Of a stretch of 64,000 nucleotides of DNA, positions 1 to 10,289 are shown in pieces. The position numbers and the translations under genes are program-made. The DNA lies in contig CM053337.1 in assembly GCA_028583605.1 (NCBI GenBank), positions 24,476,162-24,540,161 on the forward strand, in the 5' to 3' direction. Origin of the DNA: Dastarcus helophoroides (Eukaryota; Arthropoda; Insecta; Coleoptera; Bothrideridae). Positions within the stretch are counted from its first letter, which is position 1; the number at the start of each line of letters is the position of its first letter. Below the pieces are notes generated by a model, which was not told the DNA's origin, ran no database searches, and saw only the letters and a list, made by a program, of their open reading frames with translations.

Positions 1-1670
1 CTCATTACAAAATATGTCTGTAACCTTTAGACAAGTGATGAAATTAGGATTTATCTATGATAAAACAAATCATTAAATAATATTTTCCACTTCGATTTTC
101 ATTACAAAATTTAAGGCTTCAATATTTTGACTTGTGTTCTACTGCGGGTTAGATCTACTAGTGACTGTTATTTCATAGTTATAAGTTTTTACTTCTGTCA
201 GCAATCTCCAACACTACCTAATATTCCTTAATTATGTATATCTTGTAACAGTTCGCAAAAAAGACTTTACAAGAGAATTACAGCTAATTTGGTGGTTTTG
301 CGGCTATCAAAAGTAAAAATTAAAATATAATTAAAAATACAAAATTTTTATACAATTTTTCTCCGAACGTTCGCCTGACCCTATATAAACTAAACAACTC
401 CAAACATTTCAGCAATTTTTTTATCTTGGAACTAAAAGAGTTCATAAAATGCTTCCCTTGTATGTAAATAACAAAAATAATATTAGAAATACAGGCCGTG
501 ACCCACATGCGCGCCCTACAAAAGACTAATAATCCGGCCGGAAAACTAACTTGAACATCCCGAAAAGAACGCGCTAGTTTTCCGTGAAATGAAATGAAAA
601 TATAAAAATTGTTTGGGAGGTGAATCGCGTCAACGTTCGGAAATTTGAAAAGGCTTCTGACATTCCAACAAATAACTGAATTTTTTAACTGATTTATGGC
701 AGACGAATGAATAGCGACGGTTTAAGCCATAGAAAGTAATATTCTCTGCAATATTTCTCATAGAAAACGGGTTTTCACATCCCCATTTTATTACGTCCTA
801 TATTGCATATCTTCGGGCAATAAAAATTACATCTCGAGGTTGTTCCTTGTGGATATTAAACGTTCACAAACTTTATATTTCAATGGAAAAATTAAAGAGT
901 AAAGTAAACGTTTTCCTGGATTTTGAACGCAAAAAGTAATACAGCCATTGTTCCTTAACGCCTCCTAAAGTAATTGATTTATAAACGACGAACTTAATTT
1001 CTCAATATAAATGTATAAAAACTTTTTTGGCACCTGACGATAAAAGCGAAACTCCTTCGCGCTTTTCATTGAATTTTAAATTGGTTTGAAACGAATTTTC
1101 AATTGAAAATAAACTAGATCTTAGAATGTGAATCCATTGTTTGCTCCCCGCTGTTATCAGTAGCGCTATGAGTGAAATATTTAACATTAAAAGGACTAAA
1201 ACGCGGCCCGTAAACTCCCGGATTCGTGCAATCTTCTCCGCTTTCCCGCAGCGATTTGAGAAGGCAATAAACAATGGAAAATTTCAACACAAAGTAGCGC
1301 AAAGCGAGACAAGCTATGCCATGATAAAAGTGGAAGTTTTCAGTTTAATGGCGTCAGTATTCGGTTTTCTTTTGGTTGTATTTTTCGAAAGATTAGCAAT
1401 AAACCAAATGTCCGGTACAATTAACCCTTTCTGGTGATTTACGCCTTTCTACGAGGACTTGCTGCTGGAAAACGTTGGTCGTAAATTTTGTTAACACCGT
1501 TGATATCGAGGGGATATAAATTTCTAAACTTGGCGCTAGATCTAGATAATAATGTGCTAAAGAAAACATTGTATCGGTTCGGGCAAGATATACGAGTGTC
1601 ATATCGTGCTGCGAAACAATATCTTATTTAATGGCAAGTTTCTAGAGTGACTTTCTTTCATACTTGAAAG
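1..1670. other. Duplicated sequence of mixed composition, no gene recognised
   Basis: This part of the duplication is less AT-rich than what follows and is not obviously repetitive within the window except for its copy at 7086-8755. Open frames of up to about 98 codons exist around 1002-1437, but they overlap on opposite strands, the + strand one begins without an ATG, and I recognise no protein family in any of them. It could hold non-coding regulatory sequence, an unrecognised exon or the body of a non-autonomous element. Confidence 0.4.
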
Positions 1671-1671
1671 C

Positions 1672-1835
1672 TTGACTCTCTGACTCTCGGACTGTCTATC
1701 TGACTCCTTGACTATCTGATTGTCTGACTGTCTGACTGTCTAGCTGTCTGGCTGCCTGACTGTCTATCCGTCTGACTGCCTAACTGACTGTCTGACTGTC
1801 TAACTGACTGACTGACTGTCTGACTGACTTACTTT
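1672..1835. repeat. Degenerate GACTGTCT octamer satellite, block 1
   Basis: Variants of the 8-bp unit GACTGTCT follow one another (GACTCTCT, GACTGCCT, AACTGTCT and similar). The array is interrupted by a palindromic element at 1841. The same block recurs at 8757-8920 in the duplicate. Confidence 0.85.
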
Positions 1836-1840
1836 TTTTT

Positions 1841-2079
1841 ATGGGACAGACTGGTTTTTGGTTATCTTTAAAAATTCAAATACAAATATTGTCCCCTGAA
1901 ACCAAGAAAGATTAAAAAACACAACAAATGCTGCTCTAACGCGTTTAGATAGCCAAGTTATCATCTTCAGAGATATACTGCTGATAACTTGGCTATCGAA
2001 ACGCGTGAGAACAACATTTGTTGCGTTTTTTAATCTTTCTTGTTTTCAGGGAACATGACTGGTATTTCAATTTTTGACT
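1841..2079. mobile_element. Palindromic foldback element (family P1), copy A
   Basis: A member of a roughly 240-bp family that is almost one long inverted repeat. The family ends read GGTGGAACGGACTGGTCC and its complement. Each arm contains a ttaaaaaacacaacaa segment, then CTCTAACGCGTTTCGATAGCC leading to CTTCAG at the centre. This copy lies inside octamer satellite with a T-run on its left. Its left arm has the CTGAAGAT core on the minus strand with a TAAA instead of GAAA change, and its right arm has lost CTGAAGA. It encodes no protein. The identical copy in the duplication is 8925-9163. Confidence 0.85.
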
Positions 2080-2635
2080 GCCTTACTGTAAGAACGCCTG
2101 ACCGTCTACTTGTCTGACTGTCTGACTCTCTGACTGTCTGAATCTCTATCTGACTGCCTGACTCTCTGACTGCCCGACTGTCTGACTGTCTGACTGTCTG
2201 ACTGTCTGAATGTCTGACTGTCTGACTGTCTGACTGTCTGACTGTCTGACTGTCTGACTGTCTGACTGTCTGACTGTCTGACTGTCTGACTGTCTGACTG
2301 TCTGACTGTCTGACTGTCTGACTGTCTGACTGTCTGACTGTCTGACTGTCTGACTGTCTGACTGTCTGACTGTCTGACTGTCTGACTGTCTGACTGTCTG
2401 ACTGTCTGACTGTCTGACTGTCTGATTGTTTGACTCTCTGACTGTCTGACTGTCTATCTGACTTTCTGACTATCTGACTGTCTGACTGTCTAACTGTCTA
2501 ACTGTCTGGCTGCCTGACTGTCTAACCATCTAACCATCTGACTGACTGTCTGATTGTCTGACTGTCTAACCATCTGACCGTCTGACTGACTGTCCGACTG
2601 TCTAACTGACTGACTGACTGTCTGACTGTCTTACT
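2080..2635. repeat. GACTGTCT octamer satellite, block 2 with near-perfect core
   Basis: The core, about 2210-2425, is an almost unbroken run of roughly 27 GACTGTCT units, flanked on both sides by degenerate units. The equivalent block in copy 2 is 9164-9680; its core is 42 bp shorter and carries two slippage interruptions near 9318 and 9397. Open reading frames through this tract encode only Ser/Asp/Gln/Thr/Val/Arg repeats and are by-products of the satellite. Confidence 0.95.
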
Positions 2636-2640
2636 TTTTT

Positions 2641-2879
2641 TTGTGGAACAGACTGATCCTTGGTTATCTTTAAAAATTGAAATACAAGTCTTGTCCCCTG
2701 AAACCAAGAAAGATTAAAAAACAAAACAAATGGTGCTCTAACGCATTTAGATAGCCAAGTTATCATCTTCAGGGGGATACTGCTGATAACTTGGCCATCG
2801 AAACGCGTTAGAACAACATTTGTTGCGTTTTTTAATCTTTTTTGTTTTCAGGGGTTAATATTGGTATTTCAATTTTTGA
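2641..2879. mobile_element. Palindromic foldback element (family P1), copy B
   Basis: Same family as 1841-2079, also inserted in octamer satellite next to a T-run. The two arms pair over most of their length, and the centre has drifted (CTTCAGGGGGATACTG). Its duplicate is 9685-9922. Confidence 0.85.
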
Positions 2880-3178
2880 CTGTCTTACTCTATGAGCGTC
2901 TGACCGTCTGATTGTCTGACTCTCTGACTGTCTGAATGTCAATTTGACTGTTTGAATGTCTGACTCTCTGACTGCCTGACTGGCTGACTATCTGACTGTC
3001 TGACTGTCTGACCATCTGACTGTCTGACTGTCTGACTGTCTGACTGTCTGACTGTCTGTCTGACTGTCTGACTGTCTGACTGTCTGACTGTCTGACTGTC
3101 TGACTGTCTGACTCTCTGGCTGTCTGACTCTCTGACTGTCTGACTCTCTGACTGTCTGACTGTCCGACTCAGTGACTC
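2880..3178. repeat. GACTGTCT octamer satellite, block 3
   Basis: Third satellite block, separated from block 2 by a palindromic element. It includes one phase slip (a 4-bp deletion near 3057) and ends at a GACTCAGTGACTCAGTG junction into unrelated sequence. It is duplicated at 9923-10220. Confidence 0.92.
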
Positions 3179-3239
3179 AGTGGGGGTTAGGGTAGGCACA
3201 TGTCCACCTTTTTTGGAGCAGTGCCCACCCAAATACCCA

Positions 3240-6100
3240 ACAAAATTTTATAATATATATGTGCATTATTGAGATTTAAATAAAATTTTTAACTTCACTG
3301 TATAAGAATTTTTTATAAATGTCAATGTTTCATGAAAATTTTGATGTTTTTCTCAAAAATTCAAATTCAAAACAATTTTTCTTGAAATTTGAATCTTCAT
3401 TTTAAATCCAGAGTTTAATCTTGAATTCTGTAAATTGGAAAATTGATTTTGTAAATTCTAAAAGTAGCATTAAGACTTGGAGTAAAAAAGTCGAAATTTC
3501 TAAAGAAATAAAGAGATTGAAAAAGAAATTACGATTTTTATATCCAACTTTGAGAAAGCGTTTCCCTTATAAGATTCCTACTTAGATTCCAAAATTTAAC
3601 TTTAAACATAAAAATTCGAAAAGCATTATTTAAAAACTCATAAATTCATACAGTTCGATATTAGGTTCGAATGTTTAGCTTTAATTAAATAGTTTAATTT
3701 TAAAGGTAAAGTTTTGGTTTTAAATTAGAAATGTTGAGAAAATTTTCTTTAGTCCCATAATATTTCTTCGACTTTTTTTGGAAATTTCGAATGTAATTTT
3801 AAATTTTCGATTTTAAAATCACAATTTTATAAAAATTATTTAACATTTTATGTTTAAATTTAATATCCTCAAAAAAATCGATATTTCTAAAAAAAACGGA
3901 AAAGCTAAACTTTGACTTTTTTTTTATTTTTTTTTCTTGGGACAAACTGGTCGTTGGCTATATCTTCAGAGAGATCTCTCTAAAGATAGCTTAGCTATCG
4001 AAAAGCGTTAGAGCAACCATTGTTGTGTTTTTTAATCTTTCTTGGTTCCAGGGAACAAGATTTATATTTAATTTTTTATTCTATTAATTTTTGATTTCAG
4101 AATGTGAAGGTTTTGATAAAATATTAGTTCAGTTTCAAACTTGTCTCAACTTTTTTGTCAAAATTTTGGCTTTTAAATCAAAATATTGTAACATTTCCAA
4201 ATAAAATTAAAAGTTTGATTTTTTTCTAGAAGTTTTGACATTATAATCTCAGAAATTAAAAGAAAACATTTCTAATTAATTGTAGACCTTAAAGTCAAAT
4301 TTTTCAACAACTAATAATTACTATTTTAAATTTGGTATTACTTATAAAAATTGGAAAAGTTTGTAAAATATTGTTGCATATTTTCAAAAATTTTCCCTTT
4401 TTATCGAAGCTACGATTGAGATCTTTCAGTTAAGATTTTAAACACAAATGTTGATCCCTTTTTTAGGGTAAAAGTTAAAAAAGTTGAAATTTTTGAAAAA
4501 TGGGTTTTTTAAAAGAGATCAGTTTATGCAATTTTTCAAAAAAAAAGAAAAATTCAAACAACCAAAATATTGAAAACTCAAAACTTTCTGAAAAAGTACA
4601 AAATTTTTAATGAAAATGACATTTACCCGCAAGTCAAAGTTTAAAAAATGATAAATTTTAAAAACTTTCAAAATTTTGAAGAACTAAACTTCAAAAAAGT
4701 CAAAATTTAGAAAAATGCAAGGGTATTGTGATAAAAATGGGAAAGGGTTCAAAAGAATTTTCAAAAGTCAAAATTTGAAGAGTCGAAATGTTCAACAAGT
4801 CAGAATTTTGAAAAAAGTCGAGATTTTCAAAAAAACGAATATTTCACAAAAATTGATGGTTTTAAGAGTCGAAATTTTTAAAAAGTTAAAAGTTTTAGAA
4901 AAGTAGAAATTCTGGAAGTCGAAATTAAGAAAAATCGAAACTTTCAAAACCAAAAGATTTTATTTTATTAAAAAAAAGGGAATTTTATAAAAAGAGGCAA
5001 AGGCATGAAAATGTCGAAATTTAAAAAAAAACAAATATTCAAAATGTATCAGAATTTTAAAATTCAAAAATTCAAAATTTTGAAAATGCTGAAAATTAAG
5101 AGAGTGAATAGTCTAAATTTTACAAAAGGATAAAATATTTAAGGTTCGTAACATGGAAAAAAGGTAAGATTTTTAAAAGGGACGCAATTTAAAAAAAAGA
5201 TTTGAAAAATAACCTGAAAATAGCCAAAATTGACCATACTTTACGGAAAAAATCAAAATTTTCAACTTTTTCTAGAAATTTTAATTTTGTTTGTTTTTGT
5301 AAGTTGTGACTGTCTGTCGAAATCAAAATTTTGAAAAGAGGTAGGATATCTAAAATTATTGAAATCTTCAAAAAGGAGTCTAAATATTTAAAAAATAACG
5401 AACTTTTCAGATAATTAAAATGTTGAAAATACCAGAAATGAGAAAACAGTGCAAACTTCAAACTAAAACAAAAGATGCAATGTTAAGGATTTGGAATCTT
5501 CAGAAAAAATTAGGATTTTTAAAAATGATCGAATTTTTAAAAAAGTATAATCTAAAAAGACCTCAATTTTTTAAAAACGGCAACACTTAAAAAAACAAGT
5601 TGTCTTGAAAAGAAGTATTATGGAAATGTTGTAATTTTCAACACGATCTAAATATGCAAAAAGTATCGAAGTTTTCAAATTCAAAACTTTGAGAAAACCA
5701 AAATTTTAAAGGAACAGTAATTTTGGAAAAAGTAGAAAGGCTAAATTGGAACCTAAAATTTTCAGAAAATTTAAGATTTTGAGAAAGGCAAGTACAATTT
5801 TTATAATTATTGAAGGTTTTCTCCTAATTGTGTTTCCAGATTTTTAAACTCGAACAGAAAAGAAAATTTTGGTTTTCTCCAAATTTTGATTATTTTCTGA
5901 AAGTTTTCATTATAATTCTGAGAATTACACTTCTTTTTAATCTTAATATGTCGAAATGTCGAATTTGGAATAACATTTTTTTATCAATTACAAGTTTTTC
6001 TCAAAATTATTTTTTTCCCCAAAACACCCAGTCTTCATTTAAAATTTATTATTTTCTTTGAGTCGGAGTTTGCATATTTTACGTTGGATTTTATACGAAG
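3240..6100. repeat. Degenerate AT-rich 'word-soup' repeat block
   Basis: Apart from the foldback copy at 3938, this is built from endlessly shuffled short words such as AAATTTTGAAAAA, GTCGAAATTT and TTTTCAAAA, with no fixed period. From about 4430 the + strand is the A-rich one. Small open frames inside it are Lys/Phe/Asn-rich noise. Equivalent blocks occur at 10290-13680, 15360-19930, 26900-30735, 33350-35880, 42325-45290, 54325-56720 and 58680-59230. Confidence 0.75.
3938..4073. mobile_element. Palindromic foldback element (family P1), copy C, left arm deleted
   Basis: Outer left end and right arm of the family, with most of the left arm missing. GACAAACTGGTCGTTGG is followed directly by the central CTTCAGAGAGATCTCTC and then the right arm through TTTAATCTTTCTTGGTTCC. 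It is preceded by a long T-run. The duplicate is 10979-11114. Confidence 0.8.
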
Positions 6101-6267
6101 TATTTTTTTTAAGATATGTTACCTTTATACAAAATCACTTATTATAAACTAATTTTATAAATGGGACTTCTCTGGGATACACTTTCCTTTAGAAATGTTT
6201 CCAACTTCCTTTCTCTTTATACTGGAAGTAGACGTTATGCTAGAAGTAGACACCAACTCTCTTATTT

Positions 6268-7200
6268 TAAAAAGCAACCCCCAAATTTTATTTTTTGTTT
6301 CAATTTTTCGTAAAAAAATAAGGTGTTTGTTTGTTTTGTTTGTTGCTACCTCTGATGGTTTTGAAGATATTTCAATTTTTCGGAAAAATGACAAAAAAGA
6401 GGGTTTCTGCGACTCCTCTCATTATTTGCCAAAAAAAATAAAATTTGGGTTGAAGTCATAAAGTATTATGAAAACCACAATGATGTGACAAGGTTTTAAA
6501 TTTATTATACAGGGTAACGAAAATTTTTTGGTCTTTATGGTCTTTATTTTCTTAAAAAAAAAATGTTTTCTGAAATGGGAACTCCATTATTTCTAATCAT
6601 TTTTAAATTCTTCACATGAAAAGAAGAAAAAAGTTACATTATCTATTTTTTTAAATTTTACATTGTTACTTAAAATAAAGAGAATTAAATCTCTCTCTTT
6701 TTCCACTTACAAAATATGTTGTAGGCAATAAAAGATTGAAAAATTAATTATAATAAATAATAGGAAAATAAAATAATTGACAAAAAATACAACAAGTGTT
6801 CCAAATGAGGGTTTTCTGTTGGAACACATTTAAAATTTTGGATTAAGTAATCTTTTTAAGCACATTCGATTGTATTTTCTAATAGTTTCTTATAGAAGAA
6901 GCCTAGTGGTATTTTATCTTGAGAGCGCGGCGACCTCACGTGCGTACCATCGTTTGTAATGAACTGGATCTCAAATAAATAGGCGAGAAAGTCATTGCCT
7001 ATTTTACTGTTGTGAGCTTCATAGTGTAAATAAAATGTACGATTTGCTTGATTTAAAGGCATAGTTGTTAAATGCGGCTCAATATCTCATTACAAAATAT
7101 GTCTGTAACCTTTAGACAAGTGATGAAATTAGGATTTATCTATGATAAAACAAATCATTAAATAATATTTTCCACTTCGATTTTCATTACAAAATTTAAG
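6268..7200 (+). repeat. Dispersed ACAGGGTRACGAAAATTTT repeat, copy 1
   Basis: From the CAACCCCCAAATTTTA segment near 6277, through ATTATACAGGGTAACG near 6506, to about 7200, this matches two other places in the window at moderate identity: 62640-63200 in the same orientation and 63960-63580 inverted. Shared landmarks include ACCATCGTTTGTAA, AGAAAGTCATTG and AATAAAATGTAC. The match crosses 7085/7086, so that coordinate is not the true edge of the duplication unit. No coding capacity is evident. Confidence 0.75.
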
Positions 7201-8924
7201 GCTTCAATATTTTGACTTGTGTTCTACTGCGGGTTAGATCTACTAGTGACTGTTATTTCATAGTTATAAGTTTTTACTTCTGTCAGCAATCTCCAACACT
7301 ACCTAATATTCCTTAATTATGTATATCTTGTAACAGTTCGCAAAAAGACTTTACAAGAGAATTACAGCTAATTTGGTGGTTTTGCGGCTATCAAAAGTAA
7401 AAATTAAAATATAATTAAAAATACAAAATTTTTATACAATTTTTCTCCGAACGTTCGCCTGACCCTATATAAACTAAACAACTCCAAACATTTCAGCAAT
7501 TTTTTTATCTTGGAACTAAAAGAGTTCATAAAATGCTTCCCTTGTATGTAAATAACAAAAATAATATTAGAAATACAGGCCGTGACCCACATGCGCGCCC
7601 TACAAAAGACTAATAATCCGGCCGGAAAACTAACTTGAACATCCCGAAAAGAACGCGCTAGTTTTCCGTGAAATGAAATGAAAATATAAAAATTGTTTGG
7701 GAGGTGAATCGCGTCAACGTTCGGAAATTTGAAAAGGCTTCTGACATTCCAACAAATAACTGAATTTTTTAACTGATTTATGGCAGACGAATGAATAGCG
7801 ACGGTTTAAGCCATAGAAAGTAATATTCTCTGCAATATTTCTCATAGAAAACGGGTTTTCACATCCCCATTTTATTACGTCCTATATTGCATATCTTCGG
7901 GCAATAAAAATTACATCTCGAGGTTGTTCCTTGTGGATATTAAACGTTCACAAACTTTATATTTCAATGGAAAAATTAAAGAGTAAAGTAAACGTTTTCC
8001 TGGATTTTGAACGCAAAAAGTAATACAGCCATTGTTCCTTAACGCCTCCTAAAGTAATTGATTTATAAACGACGAACTTAATTTCTCAATATAAATGTAT
8101 AAAAACTTTTTTGGCACCTGACGATAAAAGCGAAACTCCTTCGCGCTTTTCATTGAATTTTAAATTGGTTTGAAACGAATTTTCAATTGAAAATAAACTA
8201 GATCTTAGAATGTGAATCCATTGTTTGCTCCCCGCTGTTATCAGTAGCGCTATGAGTGAAATATTTAACATTAAAAGGACTAAAACGCGGCCCGTAAACT
8301 CCCGGATTCGTGCAATCTTCTCCGCTTTCCCGCAGCGATTTGAGAAGGCAATAAACAATGGAAAATTTCAACACAAAGTAGCGCAAAGCGAGACAAGCTA
8401 TGCCATGATAAAAGTGGAAGTTTTCAGTTTAATGGCGTCAGTATTCGGTTTTCTTTTGGTTGTATTTTTCGAAAGATTAGCAATAAACCAAATGTCCGGT
8501 ACAATTAACCCTTTCTGGTGATTTACGCCTTTCTACGAGGACTTGCTGCTGGAAAACGTTGGTCGTAAATTTTGTTAACACCGTTGATATCGAGGGGATA
8601 TAAATTTCTAAACTTGGCGCTAGATCTAGATAATAATGTGCTAAAGAAAACATTGTATCGGTTCGGGCAAGATATACGAGTGTCATATCGTGCTGCGAAA
8701 CAATATCTTATTTAATGGCAAGTTTCTAGAGTGACTTTCTTTCATACTTGAAAGCTTGACTCTCTGACTCTCGGACTGTCTATCTGACTCCTTGACTATC
8801 TGATTGTCTGACTGTCTGACTGTCTAGCTGTCTGGCTGCCTGACTGTCTATCCGTCTGACTGCCTAACTGACTGTCTGACTGTCTAACTGACTGACTGAC
8901 TGTCTGACTGACTTACTTTTTTTT

Positions 8925-9163
8925 ATGGGACAGACTGGTTTTTGGTTATCTTTAAAAATTCAAATACAAATATTGTCCCCTGAAACCAAGAAAGATTAAA
9001 AAACACAACAAATGCTGCTCTAACGCGTTTAGATAGCCAAGTTATCATCTTCAGAGATATACTGCTGATAACTTGGCTATCGAAACGCGTGAGAACAACA
9101 TTTGTTGCGTTTTTTAATCTTTCTTGTTTTCAGGGAACATGACTGGTATTTCAATTTTTGACT
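8925..9163. mobile_element. Palindromic foldback element (P1), copy A duplicate
   Basis: Copy of 1841-2079 carried by the tandem duplication; not an independent insertion. Confidence 0.85.
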
Positions 9164-9680
9164 GCCTTACTGTAAGAACGCCTGACCGTCTACTTGTCTG
9201 ACTGTCTGACTCTCTGACTGTCTGAATCTCTATCTGACTGCCTGACTCTCTGACTGCCCGACTGTCTGACTGTCTGACTGTCTGACTGTCTGAATGTCTG
9301 ACTGTCTGACTGTCTGACTGACTGTCTGACTGTCTGACTGTCTGACTGTCTGACTGTCTGACTGTCTGACTGTCTGACTGTCTGACTGTCTGACTGTTCT
9401 GACTGTCTGACTGTCTGACTGTCTGACTGTCTGACTGTCTGACTGTCTGACTGTCTGACTGTCTGATTGTTTGACTCTCTGACTGTCTGACTGTCTATCT
9501 GACTTTCTGACTATCTGACTGTCTGACTGTCTAACTGTCTAACTGTCTGGCTGCCTGACTGTCTAACCATCTAACCATCTGACTGACTGTCTGATTGTCT
9601 GACTGTCTAACCATCTGACCGTCTGACTGACTGTCCGACTGTCTAACTGACTGACTGACTGTCTGACTGTCTTACTTTTT
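9164..9680. repeat. GACTGTCT octamer satellite, block 2 of the second copy
   Basis: Counterpart of 2080-2635. It is shorter by about five units, and its core is broken by a GACTGACTG slip near 9318 and an inserted T near 9397. The surrounding sequence is virtually identical to the first copy, so the length change postdates the duplication, or it is an allelic or assembly difference. Confidence 0.93.
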
Positions 9681-9684
9681 TTTT

Positions 9685-9922
9685 GTGGAACAGACTGATC
9701 CTTGGTTATCTTTAAAAATTGAAATACAAGTCTTGTCCCCTGAAACCAAGAAAGATTAAAAAACAAAACAAATGGTGCTCTAACGCATTTAGATAGCCAA
9801 GTTATCATCTTCAGGGGGATACTGCTGATAACTTGGCCATCGAAACGCGTTAGAACAACATTTGTTGCGTTTTTTAATCTTTTTTGTTTTCAGGGGTTAA
9901 TATTGGTATTTCAATTTTTGAC
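9685..9922. mobile_element. Palindromic foldback element (P1), copy B duplicate
   Basis: Copy of 2641-2879 carried by the tandem duplication; not an independent insertion. Confidence 0.85.
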
Positions 9923-10289
9923 TGTCTTACTCTATGAGCGTCTGACCGTCTGATTGTCTGACTCTCTGACTGTCTGAATGTCAATTTGACTGTTTGAATG
10001 TCTGACTCTCTGACTGCCTGACTGGCTGACTATCTGACTGTCTGACTGTCTGACCATCTGACTGTCTGACTGTCTGACTGTCTGACTGTCTGACTGTCTG
10101 TCTGACTGTCTGACTGTCTGACTGTCTGACTGTCTGACTGTCTGACTGTCTGACTCTCTGGCTGTCTGACTCTCTGACTGTCTGACTCTCTGACTGTCTG
10201 ACTGTCCGACTCAGTGACTCAGTGGGGGTTAGGGTAGGCACATGTCCACCTTTTTTGGAGCAGTGCCCACCCAAATACCCAACAAAATT

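Larger units (their letters stand above)
1..4884. repeat. Near-identical tandem duplication, copy 1 (right-hand part)
   Basis: This stretch is repeated almost base for base at 7086-11923. Position 1 pairs with 7086. The offset falls from 7085 to about 7042 after the octamer satellite, because that satellite is 42 bp shorter in the second copy. Other differences are mostly homopolymer slips, for example at 265-270. The match is still running at position 1, so the copy probably extends left of the window. It stops at about 4884, in an A-run. The segment contains mixed-composition sequence with no recognisable gene (1-1670), octamer satellite with two palindromic elements (1670-3180), then AT-rich degenerate sequence with a third palindromic element. 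Near-perfect identity means a very recent duplication or a haplotype/assembly artefact. Confidence 0.93.

Noticed and set aside
1002..1602. Overlapping frames of 62-98 codons, conserved in both duplicate copies
   Set aside because: Conservation only reflects the recent duplication. Frames overlap on both strands, the + strand one starts at TTG, and no family is recognisable.
1672..3178. Possible CRISPR array (regular short repeats)
   Set aside because: Repeats are a contiguous 8-bp satellite without unique spacers, in a eukaryotic genome.
2522..3232. Minus-strand frames rich in Ser-Asp-Gln-Thr-Val-Arg repeats (also at 9563-10274)
   Set aside because: They are translations of the GACTGTCT satellite; the frame changes with every satellite slip and there is no gene context.
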